Positions 26,071 to 35,064 of a DNA stretch of 64,000 nucleotides are shown in pieces. The notes under the pieces are model-generated. The model was not told the DNA's origin. It made no database searches and was given only the letters and a program-made list of their open reading frames with translations. The stretch lies in contig JACRCW010000031.1 of assembly GCA_016218805.1 (NCBI GenBank), positions 40,184-104,183 on the forward strand, read 5' to 3'. This DNA comes from Deltaproteobacteria bacterium. Lineage in GTDB: Bacteria > Myxococcota > JACRCW01. Each line of letters begins with the position of its first letter. Position 1 is the first letter of the stretch. Position numbers and translations under genes: made by a program.

Positions 26071-26256
26071 ATGTACACGGGCGTGAAGGTGTTCACGGCA
26101 ACCAAGGCCAAGGAGCGCGAAGAGCTGGGTGACGCCGTCACCCAGTGGCTCAAGGACCACCGCGTGGAGATCATCAACACGGAGGTCCGGCAGAGTTCCG
26201 ACCAAGAGTACCACTGCCTGAGCATTGTGCTGTTCTACCGGGACAAGCCCGCCTGA
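26071..26256 (+). CDS. Small conserved hypothetical protein
   Basis: 61 residues starting MYTGVKVFTATKAKEREELG. Alpha/beta, charged, with one Cys (EYHCLSIVLFYRD). The ATG at 26071 is preferred over a GTG 9 codons earlier because GGAGG lies 11 bases upstream and the extra residues are Gly-rich. The real start and compact fold argue for a true gene, apparently a small cytosolic protein. Its 3' end is 5 bp from the convergent barrel gene. Function unknown. Confidence 0.65.
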   Translation: MYTGVKVFTATKAKEREELGDAVTQWLKDHRVEIINTEVRQSSDQEYHCLSIVLFYRDKPA

Positions 26257-26261
26257 CCCGC

Positions 26262-27047
26262 TCAGAAGCTGTACTTCACGCGCGGCACAATGGCGGCGTG
26301 CAGCTGCAGCGGCCACACCATGGTCCCCAGCACCAGGTCCGCACCCACGGAGAAATGCCGCAGGTGCGTGTAGTACTCCACGCCGCCCATCACCTCGGCC
26401 GTGGGCGTCACGGCAAACGTCACCGGCGGGAACGGTTGGAAGCTGATGGGGTTGGCCGGGATGCGGATGCCGGGCAGCGCCAGGCACAGCGGGTTGATGT
26501 CCGTGGGCTTGCTCCCGGACGGGGGCGGGATGCAGGCGGGGTTGGCGTTGGCGGCAGCCACTTCGCCGGGTGCCAGCGCGGCCACGCCCAGCGCCACGCG
26601 GCCGGAGAACGCCAGGCGGTCCCACAACGTCACCGGCACCACGCCCAGCGCAACACCCAGGTTGAAGTCCGCCAGGTCCCCCGTGTAGCTGCGGCCGCGG
26701 CGCACGCGCTTTTCGCGCACCTGGCTGACCAGGTAGCCCTCCACGGAGACCAGCCGGATGATGTCATAGCCGCCGCGCACGCCCGCGCGGAAACCCAGCC
26801 CGTTGTCGTCCGGGAAGAACGTGCGCGGGATGTTCTTGGGCGGCAGGGTGCTGACCCAATCCAGGTGCGTGAGCGGCGCGGCCTCCAGGGAGAACCACAG
26901 GCCGCGTTCCACCTCATTGAGCTTGCGGGGAGCCGGCTGACCGGCCAGCGCGGCGGTCTCATCATCCCGGCGGTCCGCGCCGGAGGCTGGGCTGGCCCAC
27001 AGCAGGCAAAGCGCCAGGCTGGCAACGAGGGTGGCGGAGTTCCTCAC
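26262..27047 (-). CDS. Outer-membrane beta-barrel protein, GltH/NfsH-like position
   Basis: 261 residues with a signal peptide (MRNSATLVASLALCLLWASPASGA). Alternating strands and the terminal VPRVKYSF fit an outer-membrane barrel. It is the last gene of the minus-strand Glt-like operon; in Myxococcus the barrel GltH (or NfsH in the paralogous sporulation operon) follows the FHA/TonB protein GltG, as here except for one extra gene. The call rests on this order plus the barrel character. The GTG start has no strong ribosome site. Confidence 0.65.
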   Translation of the reverse strand: MRNSATLVASLALCLLWASPASGADRRDDETAALAGQPAPRKLNEVERGLWFSLEAAPLTHLDWVSTLPPKNIPRTFFPDDNGLGFRAGVRGGYDIIRLVSVEGYLVSQVREKRVRRGRSYTGDLADFNLGVALGVVPVTLWDRLAFSGRVALGVAALAPGEVAAANANPACIPPPSGSKPTDINPLCLALPGIRIPANPISFQPFPPVTFAVTPTAEVMGGVEYYTHLRHFSVGADLVLGTMVWPLQLHAAIVPRVKYSF

Positions 27048-27118
27048 GAGGTGAGCGCCTTAGCATGCCTGCCGGGGCGCCTAGAAGGCCGCCGGGCTCC
27101 GCCGAAACGGGGAGGAAC

Positions 27119-27748
27119 TCACCGCCGGTCCCGCCGCACCACCACCGGGCCGGGAAGCGACACGACGGGGGCGCGGAAGCTGGGCGCCACGACCGTGGGC
27201 CGCCCCACCGCCACCGGAGCGCCCGCGGAGCCACCCCCGGCGGGCGCACCGCGGCGCGTCCCCACCACCGCCGTCCCCAGCGTGGTGCCCACACCCACGC
27301 TCACGGCCACCCGGCCGTGCACGTCCAGGTCCGTGCCCAGGCGGTTGAGCAGCGCGAGGTACGGCGTCAGCAGGCTCAGGCGCACCCACGGGCGGTATCG
27401 CAGCGCCACCGCGGACTCCGGGACCGGCACCGCCGCCACCAGGCCCACGGCGGGCGCCAGGCTGCCCAGCACCGTGCATCCCTGCTGCGCCAACAGGGTG
27501 ACACTCACCCGCAGGGACACGGCAGCGTCCTCCACCCAGCCCAACCGCAGCCGCGGCAACCCCAGTGACAGCCGCAGGCCGGTGCGCGTGACCTCCAGGC
27601 GCAACCCGGCCTGGCTTGGGGCTGCCTGTGCCGTCAGGGACAATTCCGCCGCCTGGAGCACGCCGCGCGCCGCGCTGCAGGCACGCACATCAGCCAGCAC
27701 CGGGTCAGGCGCCGTGGCCAGCAGCAGCATGGAAAGGAGCGCCAGCAC
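27119..27748 (-). CDS. Exported protein of unknown function within the Glt-like operon
   Basis: 209 residues. The GTG at 27748 has GGAGG 6 bases upstream and gives a signal peptide (VLALLSMLLLATAPDPVLA). The mature protein is Arg/Leu/Val-rich with beta-strand periodicity (LRLEVTRTGLRLSLGLPRL) and two Cys (RACSAARG, QQGCTVLG); the tail is Gly/Pro/Arg-rich and ends RRDRR. It does not end in an aromatic residue, so a barrel is not assured. It sits between GltG and the terminal barrel, where reference clusters have no such gene that I know of. Function unknown. Confidence 0.6.
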   Translation of the reverse strand: MLALLSMLLLATAPDPVLADVRACSAARGVLQAAELSLTAQAAPSQAGLRLEVTRTGLRLSLGLPRLRLGWVEDAAVSLRVSVTLLAQQGCTVLGSLAPAVGLVAAVPVPESAVALRYRPWVRLSLLTPYLALLNRLGTDLDVHGRVAVSVGVGTTLGTAVVGTRRGAPAGGGSAGAPVAVGRPTVVAPSFRAPVVSLPGPVVVRRDRR

Positions 27749-27823
27749 GCCGTGCCTCCGTGAACCGGGCGGATGTAACACGCTCTTGCGTGGCGCGCAC
27801 CGCCACCTCCCCCCGGGGACGGG

Positions 27824-29800
27824 TCAGCCGCCCTGCTTGAAGATGAACGGGTAGGTGACAATGACGATGCCGCCGCCCTTGGGCTTGGGGAAGATCCAGC
27901 CGCGCACCTTGCCGGTGACGCAGGATTCGGCGGACTTGTTGTTCAGCGTGGACTCCGCCACCACCGCGGACTGCACGTTGCCCTGCGCGCCAATGACAAA
28001 CTTCACGCCCACCTTGCCGGCCAGCCCCGGGGAACGCGTCAGTTCGCGCTCATAGCAGTACTTGATCTGCTGGATGTTCTCGCGAATCACGCGGCGGATG
28101 ATCTCCTTGTCCAGCGAGCCCAGGATGACCGGCGCGCCCTGGCTGATGTCAATGCTGTGCTCCGTCTTGCCGCCCAGCCCGCCGCCGCCAGCGCCGTAAC
28201 CCGAGTTGCCGCCGCCCCGGCCGCGCGTGCCGATCTTGCCCACGCCGAACGTGCTCGTCGACGTGCCGCCGCCGCCGGGACCGTGGCCGCGTTCGCCCAG
28301 GCCGCCGAAGCCGTACGCCTCACCCACCTGCCGGCCGCTGATGCCGCCAAACGCCGTCTCCAGCGCGTTGTTGTCCCCGCCGGCAAACACCGCGGACGAA
28401 CTCCCGCCGCCGAACAGCTGCGCGATCTTGTCCTGCACGACCTTCTCATCCTGCGCGCGCTTCTCCGCCTTGGTGGCCATGCGGCCCTGCGGCTTGTCCT
28501 TGGACACCTCCTTCTTGCCGGCCTTGCCCGAATCCCCCTTGTACGCCGCCGCCGCCTTGCCCTTGTCACCCTTGGACGCCTCCAGCTTCTTGAGGAAGTC
28601 ACTCTTGGGCTTCTTTTCCGGGTTGATGATGAACTGCGTGAAGCGGTTGTTGGTCTGGAACAGGTCCTCTTCCAGGCTCTTGGTGTCCTGCGGGTAGAGA
28701 ATCAGCGTGGCCAGGAACGCGGCGCTCATGAAGATCGTCGTCATGAACGTGTTCATCCAGCCGTAGTCCACCGCGCCAAACGGCGCCGCCGCCACCTTGC
28801 GCCGCGGCTCGGTGAACCGGAACGCCAGGATCATGTCGTGGAACATCAGCTCACCGGAGTGGTCCGGTGACAGCGGAATCTCCCCGCCCTTGCCTTCCTT
28901 GAGGTCACGCAGGCCCTTGCCCGTACGGATGAAGCCGGAGAATCCCGGCGGCAGGTTGAGCGCGTAGCTGCTGCCGGAACAGGTGAACAGCGGCTTGGGT
29001 GGCGGCGGAAACTCCTGCGAATCAATGTGGATGTCCCCGCCCGCACCAAAGGTCACCACGGGCTTGTGATCGTGGTGCTGGACTTCAATGACGGTGAGCC
29101 CCCAGCGGACCTGGACCTCCAGCACCGCGCGGGACGCATCCGGCACCGGCTCCGGCGCCGTCTCCATCGGTCCTTCTTCGTCGTCTTCGTATTCGCCTTC
29201 AGGCAGGTCATCATCCGCCGCCGCGGCCGGCACCGGGGCGCGTGCGGGTGCCGGGGCGGGGGCAGGCTTGTGGGAAGCGGCCTTGACCGCTGCGGGGGGC
29301 GGTGGGGGTGGGGCCGCTTCCACCGGCGCTGCTTGCACCGGAGGAGGCGTTGCCGGCGCTGCCACGGGTGCCGGCGTGGGCACCGGGGCCGGCATGGGGC
29401 TGGGCGCCGCCGCCACGGGCGCCAGACGGGACCCGGAGTTGGTCACCCCGGCGGGCTTGGAGAACACGCCGCTGCCCTCAGGGGCCAGCAGGCTGGCCGG
29501 TGCTCCCAGGCCCACCATCAGCCGGGTGTCCCCCACCACAATGGTGTCACCGTCCTTGAGTTTGAGCTTGTTGACCTTCTCCCCGTTGACGAACGTCCCC
29601 TCCGCGCTCCCCATGTCAATAATGGAGACGTCCCGCCCCCCGGTGACCTCAATGACCGCGTGGATGCGGGAGACCTTCTGGTCATCCAGCTTCAGGTGCG
29701 CCGTGGCCAGCCGACCGATCTTGATGATGTCCTGGTCAAAGTCCTTCTGTGCCACCAGGGTGTCACCGTGGAAGATCTTGAAATTGATTGGCATTCCCAT
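27824..29800 (-). CDS. gltG: GltG-like FHA / TonB-like trans-envelope protein
   Basis: 658 residues. Cytoplasmic FHA domain at residues ~1-105 (IGRLATAHLKLDDQKVSRIH ... MGSAEGTFVNG); ~110-residue Pro/Ala linker with an acidic end; a second cytoplasmic domain; one membrane helix (FMTTIFMSAAFLATLIL, ~350-366); a periplasmic Lys/Gly-rich stalk; and a C-terminal TonB-like AgmX/PglI domain (EIIRRVIRENIQQIKYCYER, ~563-658) with the paired Cys of that family. This matches GltG of the Myxococcus gliding complex and its sporulation paralogue NfsG. It would span the inner membrane and reach outer-membrane partners. FHA domains bind phosphothreonine, so kinase input is possible. Confidence 0.85.
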   Translation of the reverse strand: MGMPINFKIFHGDTLVAQKDFDQDIIKIGRLATAHLKLDDQKVSRIHAVIEVTGGRDVSIIDMGSAEGTFVNGEKVNKLKLKDGDTIVVGDTRLMVGLGAPASLLAPEGSGVFSKPAGVTNSGSRLAPVAAAPSPMPAPVPTPAPVAAPATPPPVQAAPVEAAPPPPPPAAVKAASHKPAPAPAPARAPVPAAAADDDLPEGEYEDDEEGPMETAPEPVPDASRAVLEVQVRWGLTVIEVQHHDHKPVVTFGAGGDIHIDSQEFPPPPKPLFTCSGSSYALNLPPGFSGFIRTGKGLRDLKEGKGGEIPLSPDHSGELMFHDMILAFRFTEPRRKVAAAPFGAVDYGWMNTFMTTIFMSAAFLATLILYPQDTKSLEEDLFQTNNRFTQFIINPEKKPKSDFLKKLEASKGDKGKAAAAYKGDSGKAGKKEVSKDKPQGRMATKAEKRAQDEKVVQDKIAQLFGGGSSSAVFAGGDNNALETAFGGISGRQVGEAYGFGGLGERGHGPGGGGTSTSTFGVGKIGTRGRGGGNSGYGAGGGGLGGKTEHSIDISQGAPVILGSLDKEIIRRVIRENIQQIKYCYERELTRSPGLAGKVGVKFVIGAQGNVQSAVVAESTLNNKSAESCVTGKVRGWIFPKPKGGGIVIVTYPFIFKQGG

Positions 29801-29866
29801 GGTGTCACCTTCCCTGGTCCGGGTGCTGGCGATGGGTGTGACGCCGTCCGGTAGCCACGGGTTCCC

Positions 29867-30139
29867 TCACAGGCTGCCGGCGGACTGCAGGATGCGCCGG
29901 CGGAAGTTCTCGCGGATCTTGATGAGGCTCTTGTGGCGGGCCTTCTTGCGCGCCTCCAGGTACTCGCCGTCCGGCGTCTTGAGGTCACCTTCAATGGTGT
30001 CATCTTCAAAGTTGATGACCGTCTTGCGCTGGTACTGGTTGCCGTCGCCACCGGCCACCGTGTCCTTGTCCTCCGCCCACGCAAGACCGCCCGCGCTCAG
30101 CAGCGCCGCCACCATCCACACCCGTGCCGTCTGGTTCAT
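29867..30139 (-). CDS. gltF: Small periplasmic protein, GltF/CglF-like
   Basis: 90 residues with a signal peptide (MNQTARVWMVAALLSAGGLA, cleavage near AWA-ED). The mature part is short and strongly charged: KTVINFEDDTIEGDLKTPDG, then a basic helix ARKKARHKSLIKIRENFRRR. This pattern and the position between GltE and GltG match the small periplasmic Glt component (GltF, also called CglF). The ATG at 30139 follows GAGGAG by 8 bases and is preferred to a GTG 3 codons upstream. Confidence 0.7.
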   Translation of the reverse strand: MNQTARVWMVAALLSAGGLAWAEDKDTVAGGDGNQYQRKTVINFEDDTIEGDLKTPDGEYLEARKKARHKSLIKIRENFRRRILQSAGSL

Positions 30140-30220
30140 GCCTGCCACTCCTCAGCAACCATCCTAGGTACCAACCCTATCGCAGCGGGCCAACTTCCCA
30201 GCTCCACACCTTGTCCTACA

Positions 30221-31684
30221 TCACTTGGGCGGGGTGGGGGTGGCGTCTGCGGGCGGCGGTTCGGGTGGGGGCTGGGGTGCGCCGCCGTCTGCCGGAGCCG
30301 GTGGGGCGGGGTTTCTGGCCGCCTCCTCTGCTTTCAGGCGGGCCTCTTCCTCCGCTTTGGCCAGCGCTTCCTCCTCCGCCTTGATGCGGGCGTCCTCCTC
30401 CGCGGCCTTCTTGGCCTCCTCTTCCTCCTGCTTCTTGAGCAGTTCCAGCTGGCGCTGGTTCTCCGCCTCCTGCCGGATGAGCTGGTCCACCTGCGTGAGC
30501 ATGCTGAGCGCCGGGTGGCGCGCCGGCATGGACGGCCCCTTCATCTTCACAAACGTGTTCAGCTCCACCTTGGCGTCTGCGTACTGGTTCATGTTGCGCA
30601 TGTAGAGGTCCGCCAGGGCGTAGTGCGGCTCCGGCGCCTCGGGATGGATGCGGGCGGCGTTGAGGAGCGCTTCACGCGCGGGACCAAACTTCCCCTGCCC
30701 CTGCAGCGCCAGCCCCAGGTTGTGCAGCGCGGTGAGGTTCTTGGGGTCACGCCGGAGGATTTCCTCGTATTGTTCGGCGGCGCCGTTGAAGTCCCGCGCC
30801 TCCATGGCAAACATGGCCAGCTGAAAGCGCGCTTTGAGCTGGCTGCCGTCCAGTTCCACGGCCCGGCGCAGCGTGGTGAGCCCCGCGGCCTGGTCCTTCT
30901 CCGCCAGCAGGATCTCGCCCATGATGAACGTCATGTCGGCGTCATCCGCGCGGATCTTCAGGCCGCGCAGCGCCATCAGCTTGGCCAGCGACGTGTGCCG
31001 CTGCGCCAGGTAGGAGCGCGCCAGCAGGCGGTACGCGGGCAGGCTGCGGGGTTCGTGGGCCAGCGCTTCGCGCGTGAGCCTCTGCGCGGCGGCAGGGTCA
31101 CCCTTGGTCAGCTCCATCTCCGCCAGGCGCAGGCGCGCCGCCACCGCGCGCGGGTTCTTGTCCACCACGGCCTGGTACAGCTTGCGGACCTGCTCCTGCG
31201 GCGAACCCTTGCGCTCCAGCAGCGCGCCCAGGTTGGCCACGGCGTACTCCAGCGTGGGGTCCATGGAGATCGCCTTACGGTAGTGCTGCTCCGCCTCGTC
31301 CAGCGCGCCACGCTGCTCCGCCAGCGCGCCCAGGTTGTACAGCGCCACCGCCATCTTCGGGTCGGCGTTGGCCGCGCGCTGGTAGTGCTCCGCCAATTCG
31401 GCGGGTTGCGGTCCCTTCCCTTCCCACGCTTTCCACGCCTTGGATGCGTCGGCAAACGCGGCAATCGCTTCCGGGTTCTTGGTGGGCGGCGGCTTCTTCA
31501 TGCCCTGGCTGAGGTCCTGCGTCTCCTCCGGCTTGGGCGCCTCGTCCGGGGCGGGCTCAGCCGGCTTGGGCGGCGGCGCCTCCTGCTTGGGCGGCGTGTC
31601 CTTGCGGGTCTCCGCCGCACCACCGCCGCAGGCGGTAAGACCAACAAACGCAACGGCGCACACGCCGCGGTGAAAGCGCGTCAC
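30221..31684 (-). CDS. gltE: GltE-like TPR lipoprotein (AglT family)
   Basis: 487 residues. Lipobox GLTAC puts the lipidated Cys at residue 19, so it is probably an outer-membrane lipoprotein. After a Pro/Lys-rich linker come about eight TPR units (ALYNLGALAEQRGALDEAEQ, ALHNLGLALQGQGKFGPARE and others). The end is a Glu/Ala/Lys coiled coil (EEEAKKAAEEDARIKAEEEA) and a Pro-rich tail. This is the plan of GltE (AglT). The GTG start overlaps the gltD stop as GTGA. Confidence 0.85.
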   Translation of the reverse strand: MTRFHRGVCAVAFVGLTACGGGAAETRKDTPPKQEAPPPKPAEPAPDEAPKPEETQDLSQGMKKPPPTKNPEAIAAFADASKAWKAWEGKGPQPAELAEHYQRAANADPKMAVALYNLGALAEQRGALDEAEQHYRKAISMDPTLEYAVANLGALLERKGSPQEQVRKLYQAVVDKNPRAVAARLRLAEMELTKGDPAAAQRLTREALAHEPRSLPAYRLLARSYLAQRHTSLAKLMALRGLKIRADDADMTFIMGEILLAEKDQAAGLTTLRRAVELDGSQLKARFQLAMFAMEARDFNGAAEQYEEILRRDPKNLTALHNLGLALQGQGKFGPAREALLNAARIHPEAPEPHYALADLYMRNMNQYADAKVELNTFVKMKGPSMPARHPALSMLTQVDQLIRQEAENQRQLELLKKQEEEEAKKAAEEDARIKAEEEALAKAEEEARLKAEEAARNPAPPAPADGGAPQPPPEPPPADATPTPPK

Positions 31685-34600
31685 GGGCCACCTCCGCCGG
31701 CTCCGCCTTCGCCCTCTTTGGGTTTTTCTTCGCTTTCAGGCTTGGCCTCCGCCTTGGGAACCAGCGGCGCCGCGGGCGGGGCCACCGCCGCCAGGTCCGC
31801 GCCCTCCTTGGGCAGTTCCACCACCAGGAAGTGCGGCTGCGGCGGCGGGACCGGCGGGACCGGCATCTTCTCCACCGCCAGCTTGGGGAACTCATCCGGC
31901 CGCTTCTCCTCCAGCACGTCCAGGCATTTCTGCGACCACTGGTTGAACACGTGCAGTTCCTGGCTCTTCTGGATGCACAGCTTGAAGGCGCCCACCGCTT
32001 CCTCCTCAATGGGCGCGGCGTTGTCGGCCAGCTGGTCCTTGAAGATCTGTTTCTGGTCCGGCGTGAGCTCACGCGGCGGCGGTACCGACCGCAACGCGTT
32101 CATGTAGTGCAGGTTGAGATCGGCAATGCGGTAAAGCGCGGCAATCGCATATTCGGGGTCCTTGAGGCGCACCACGTCCATGTAGAACTTGCGCACCGCG
32201 TCCCGGCCCTTGGCTTTCTCCTTGATGGCGTTCTTGAACTTGTCCTTCTTCTTGAGGTCAGGCGTCTCCAGCTTCACCTTGCGGTATTCCGCGTATTTCA
32301 CCTCGGCGTCCATGAACGCCACGCGGGCGGCGGAGTTGGATCCCTCCGGGAGCCGCTTGTGCTTCTTGCGGTACTCAAGGGCCAGCTTCTCCAGGATTTC
32401 ATCCCCCTTCTTGGCGCCGCGCGCGCGCTGCATGTCCACCGCCTTGAACCGCGCGTCCCACGCCTTCTCCGGGTCATCCTTGTAGTACTTCATGGCGTAC
32501 TGCTCCAGGCACTCCACCGCTTTCTGCCAGTTCTTGCTCTGCTCGTAGAGGCGGCAGATGGACATGGCTACCGCCGCGCCCTCCTTGGACTTGGGGTAAT
32601 CCTTGAGGTACTTCTCCCGGTCCTCCACGGCGGTCTTGAGGTTGTTTCCCCCGCCGTAACCCTCCCGGTAGATGCCCGCGTTGAACAGTGCGTCCTTGCT
32701 GCGCGGGTCCTGCGGGTACTTCTTGTAAAACCGCTCCAGGGCCTCCGCCGCCTTGTCCAGTTCAGCCACCTGCTCATGCGCCTCCGCCACGGAGAACAGC
32801 GCGTCCGGCACCAGCGGGCTGTCCGGGAAGTTGGTCACCAGTGCCTCACGGGTGCGCACCGCCTTGTCCGTCTTACCGGCCAGCTGGAAGTTGGCCGCCG
32901 CGTTGGCCAGCGCCTTGTCCGCCAGCGTGGACTTCCGGAACTCGTCGGCAAATGACAGGTAGGCCTTGGCGGCGTCCTCGTAGCGGCCGTTGCGCTGCAG
33001 CTTGCCAATGACCTTGAATGAGCTGCTTTCCAACACCTCGGAGATGTTCTTGGCAAACTCCTCCTTGGCCATCAACGGCTTGTTCTTCTGGAACCCGCGC
33101 GCCGCGCCGTACAAGGCATCCCAGTCTTCGCGCAGGTTGTGGACGTCCAGCACCAGGTTGGCGGCCTGCTCAGCGCGCGGGTGCTCTGGCGCGCCATCAA
33201 TGACCTTGTTGAACCCGGCCACCGCCTCGTCAAAGATGTTGGAGTCATACTTGATGCGGGCAATCTTGTAGTTGCACTCCACGGCGATCTTGGGCTTGGA
33301 GAAGTATTTCAGGTAGTTCTCGCACGCCGTCACCAGCTTCTGCTTGGTCTCCGGGATGGGCTGCGGCTTGGTGGGGTCTGAATCCGTGGTCTTCTGCGCC
33401 TTCTTCTGCTTCTTCTCCCACTCCTGCATCAGCTCGTCGTATGCACGCACGGCCTCTTCGGCCGCCGCCTCACCCCACTTGCCCTTGGGGTCAATTTCCA
33501 GGACTTTGGCGTACTGCTCCGCCGCCTTCTCAAACTTCTCCAGCTTGTAGTTCAGCTCCGCGTAGAAGAACCGGATGTCATACGCGGGCTTCTTGTCCGG
33601 GAACAATTCCAGGTAATCGCCGTACAACTCGTAGGCCAGCTCGTAGGTCTCGTCGTCACGGGTCTTGCGCGCCTCGTTGTGCCAGGTGGTGGCCAGGCTG
33701 CGCAGCGTGTTGTCAGACAGGTCCTCCGCGTCCCGCAGGTCCGCCTCCACCTTCTGCCGCTTGGGGTCCTTGGGGTCCATGGCCGCCACGTGCGCGCGCA
33801 CGCGCTGGAACTCGTCCGTCAGCAGCCGCGCCTGCTTCACCACCGCCTTCTTGTTGCCCATCCGGGACACGCAGGAAACAATGCGCCCCTGGTTGAACGG
33901 GTTGCGCGTGTTGTCCTTGTCCGCGTTGATCATCAGCCGGTACACCACCGCGGCTTCGCGGTCCTGGCCCTCGCCGTAATAGAGGTTCGCCAGCCGCTCA
34001 ATCATCGCCTTGTAGTCGTCCCCGTCAGCCAGCGTCTTGAAGTCATCAAACGCCTTGGCCGGGTCACCAAAGTGGCTGTACACCGTGACGTAGTCCTTGC
34101 GCGCCTCCTTGGTGAGCATGATCTTCTTGTCGCCCAGCTTGTCCGTGTCCAGCTGGGAATACAGGATGACCTCCTTGAACTTCTCCGCCGCGTTCTCCCA
34201 GCTGGTCTGGTTGTAGTAGCACCAACCCTGCTTATAGACGGCGTAGCCGTAGACCTTGCTCTCCTCAAACGCCGCCGCTTTCTGGTACGCCTGCAGCGCA
34301 TTGTCGATCTTCTTGTTCTCAAAATGGTACTCGCCGAACGCCAGGTACCCGTCAGCAACAAACGGGCTCTTGGGGAAGGTCTGGATGAGTTCCCGGAAGA
34401 CCTCCAGCGCTTCCTTGTGCTTTCCGCCGTCCCAACGGGAACGTCCCAGTGCGTACATCACCTGGTCCAGCCGTTCGAACTTCTTGTACTTCTTGATGAT
34501 CTCCTCGAAGATCAAATCCGCATCCGCGGACCATTTCTTCGCCTTTCCCAGCAGTTCCTCCTTCTGCTTCTCCACCTGCTTCTGCTTCTTGGTATCGCCG

Positions 34601-35064
34601 GCCTCGCGCGCGGCCACAATGTCATCATCCAGCTCCATGCCGGAGAAGAAGAAATGCTGTGAATTCTCCTCAAACAACTCCGCCTTCTGGAACAGGATGG
34701 CGGGCATTTCCTCCGGCGGCGGGCCCAGCTTGATGATCTGGTCCAGGCTCTGCACCTGTTCGTCGCGCTTCTTCTGGACCTGGAACTCCGTCCTGCGCCG
34801 GAACTGCTCCACGCTGATGCGCGGGCCCTGCACCTGCGCGGCGTCCTTCTTGCGGACCTCTTCTTTCACCACTTCGGGAACGCGGGACTCGCGCTCCTTG
34901 CGTGCTTTCTCCGCCTCCTCGTCAGCCAGGCGCTTGGCTTCCGCGCTGTCCTTCTCGCCCCGCCGCGACGCCGGCGCCTTCTTGTCCTTCTCCGCCGCCG
35001 CTGCCGCCCCCGCCACGCTCAGCGCGCCCAGCACCAGCGCGGCCGTCCACATCGTCCGTGTCAC
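31681..35064 (-). CDS. gltD: GltD-like large periplasmic TPR protein (AgmU family)
   Basis: 1127 residues, the largest gene in the window. A signal peptide (MWTAALVLGALSVAGAAAAA) is followed by a highly charged Lys/Glu segment and then TPR-type helical repeats along nearly the whole length (YGYAVYKQGWCYYNQTSWEN, LPEGSNSAARVAFMDAEV and many others). AgmU/GltD of Myxococcus is a ~1200-residue periplasmic TPR protein of the gliding complex; NfsD is the sporulation paralogue. The GTG at 35064 overlaps the gltC stop as GTGA; TTG 35073 and ATG 35052 are in-frame alternatives. Confidence 0.85.
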   Translation of the reverse strand: MTRTMWTAALVLGALSVAGAAAAAEKDKKAPASRRGEKDSAEAKRLADEEAEKARKERESRVPEVVKEEVRKKDAAQVQGPRISVEQFRRRTEFQVQKKRDEQVQSLDQIIKLGPPPEEMPAILFQKAELFEENSQHFFFSGMELDDDIVAAREAGDTKKQKQVEKQKEELLGKAKKWSADADLIFEEIIKKYKKFERLDQVMYALGRSRWDGGKHKEALEVFRELIQTFPKSPFVADGYLAFGEYHFENKKIDNALQAYQKAAAFEESKVYGYAVYKQGWCYYNQTSWENAAEKFKEVILYSQLDTDKLGDKKIMLTKEARKDYVTVYSHFGDPAKAFDDFKTLADGDDYKAMIERLANLYYGEGQDREAAVVYRLMINADKDNTRNPFNQGRIVSCVSRMGNKKAVVKQARLLTDEFQRVRAHVAAMDPKDPKRQKVEADLRDAEDLSDNTLRSLATTWHNEARKTRDDETYELAYELYGDYLELFPDKKPAYDIRFFYAELNYKLEKFEKAAEQYAKVLEIDPKGKWGEAAAEEAVRAYDELMQEWEKKQKKAQKTTDSDPTKPQPIPETKQKLVTACENYLKYFSKPKIAVECNYKIARIKYDSNIFDEAVAGFNKVIDGAPEHPRAEQAANLVLDVHNLREDWDALYGAARGFQKNKPLMAKEEFAKNISEVLESSSFKVIGKLQRNGRYEDAAKAYLSFADEFRKSTLADKALANAAANFQLAGKTDKAVRTREALVTNFPDSPLVPDALFSVAEAHEQVAELDKAAEALERFYKKYPQDPRSKDALFNAGIYREGYGGGNNLKTAVEDREKYLKDYPKSKEGAAVAMSICRLYEQSKNWQKAVECLEQYAMKYYKDDPEKAWDARFKAVDMQRARGAKKGDEILEKLALEYRKKHKRLPEGSNSAARVAFMDAEVKYAEYRKVKLETPDLKKKDKFKNAIKEKAKGRDAVRKFYMDVVRLKDPEYAIAALYRIADLNLHYMNALRSVPPPRELTPDQKQIFKDQLADNAAPIEEEAVGAFKLCIQKSQELHVFNQWSQKCLDVLEEKRPDEFPKLAVEKMPVPPVPPPQPHFLVVELPKEGADLAAVAPPAAPLVPKAEAKPESEEKPKEGEGGAGGGGP

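Noticed and set aside
29933..32107. 724-codon plus-strand frame opposite gltF, gltE and the end of gltD.
   Set aside because: Same reason: antisense to recognised genes, no start signal, biased composition.
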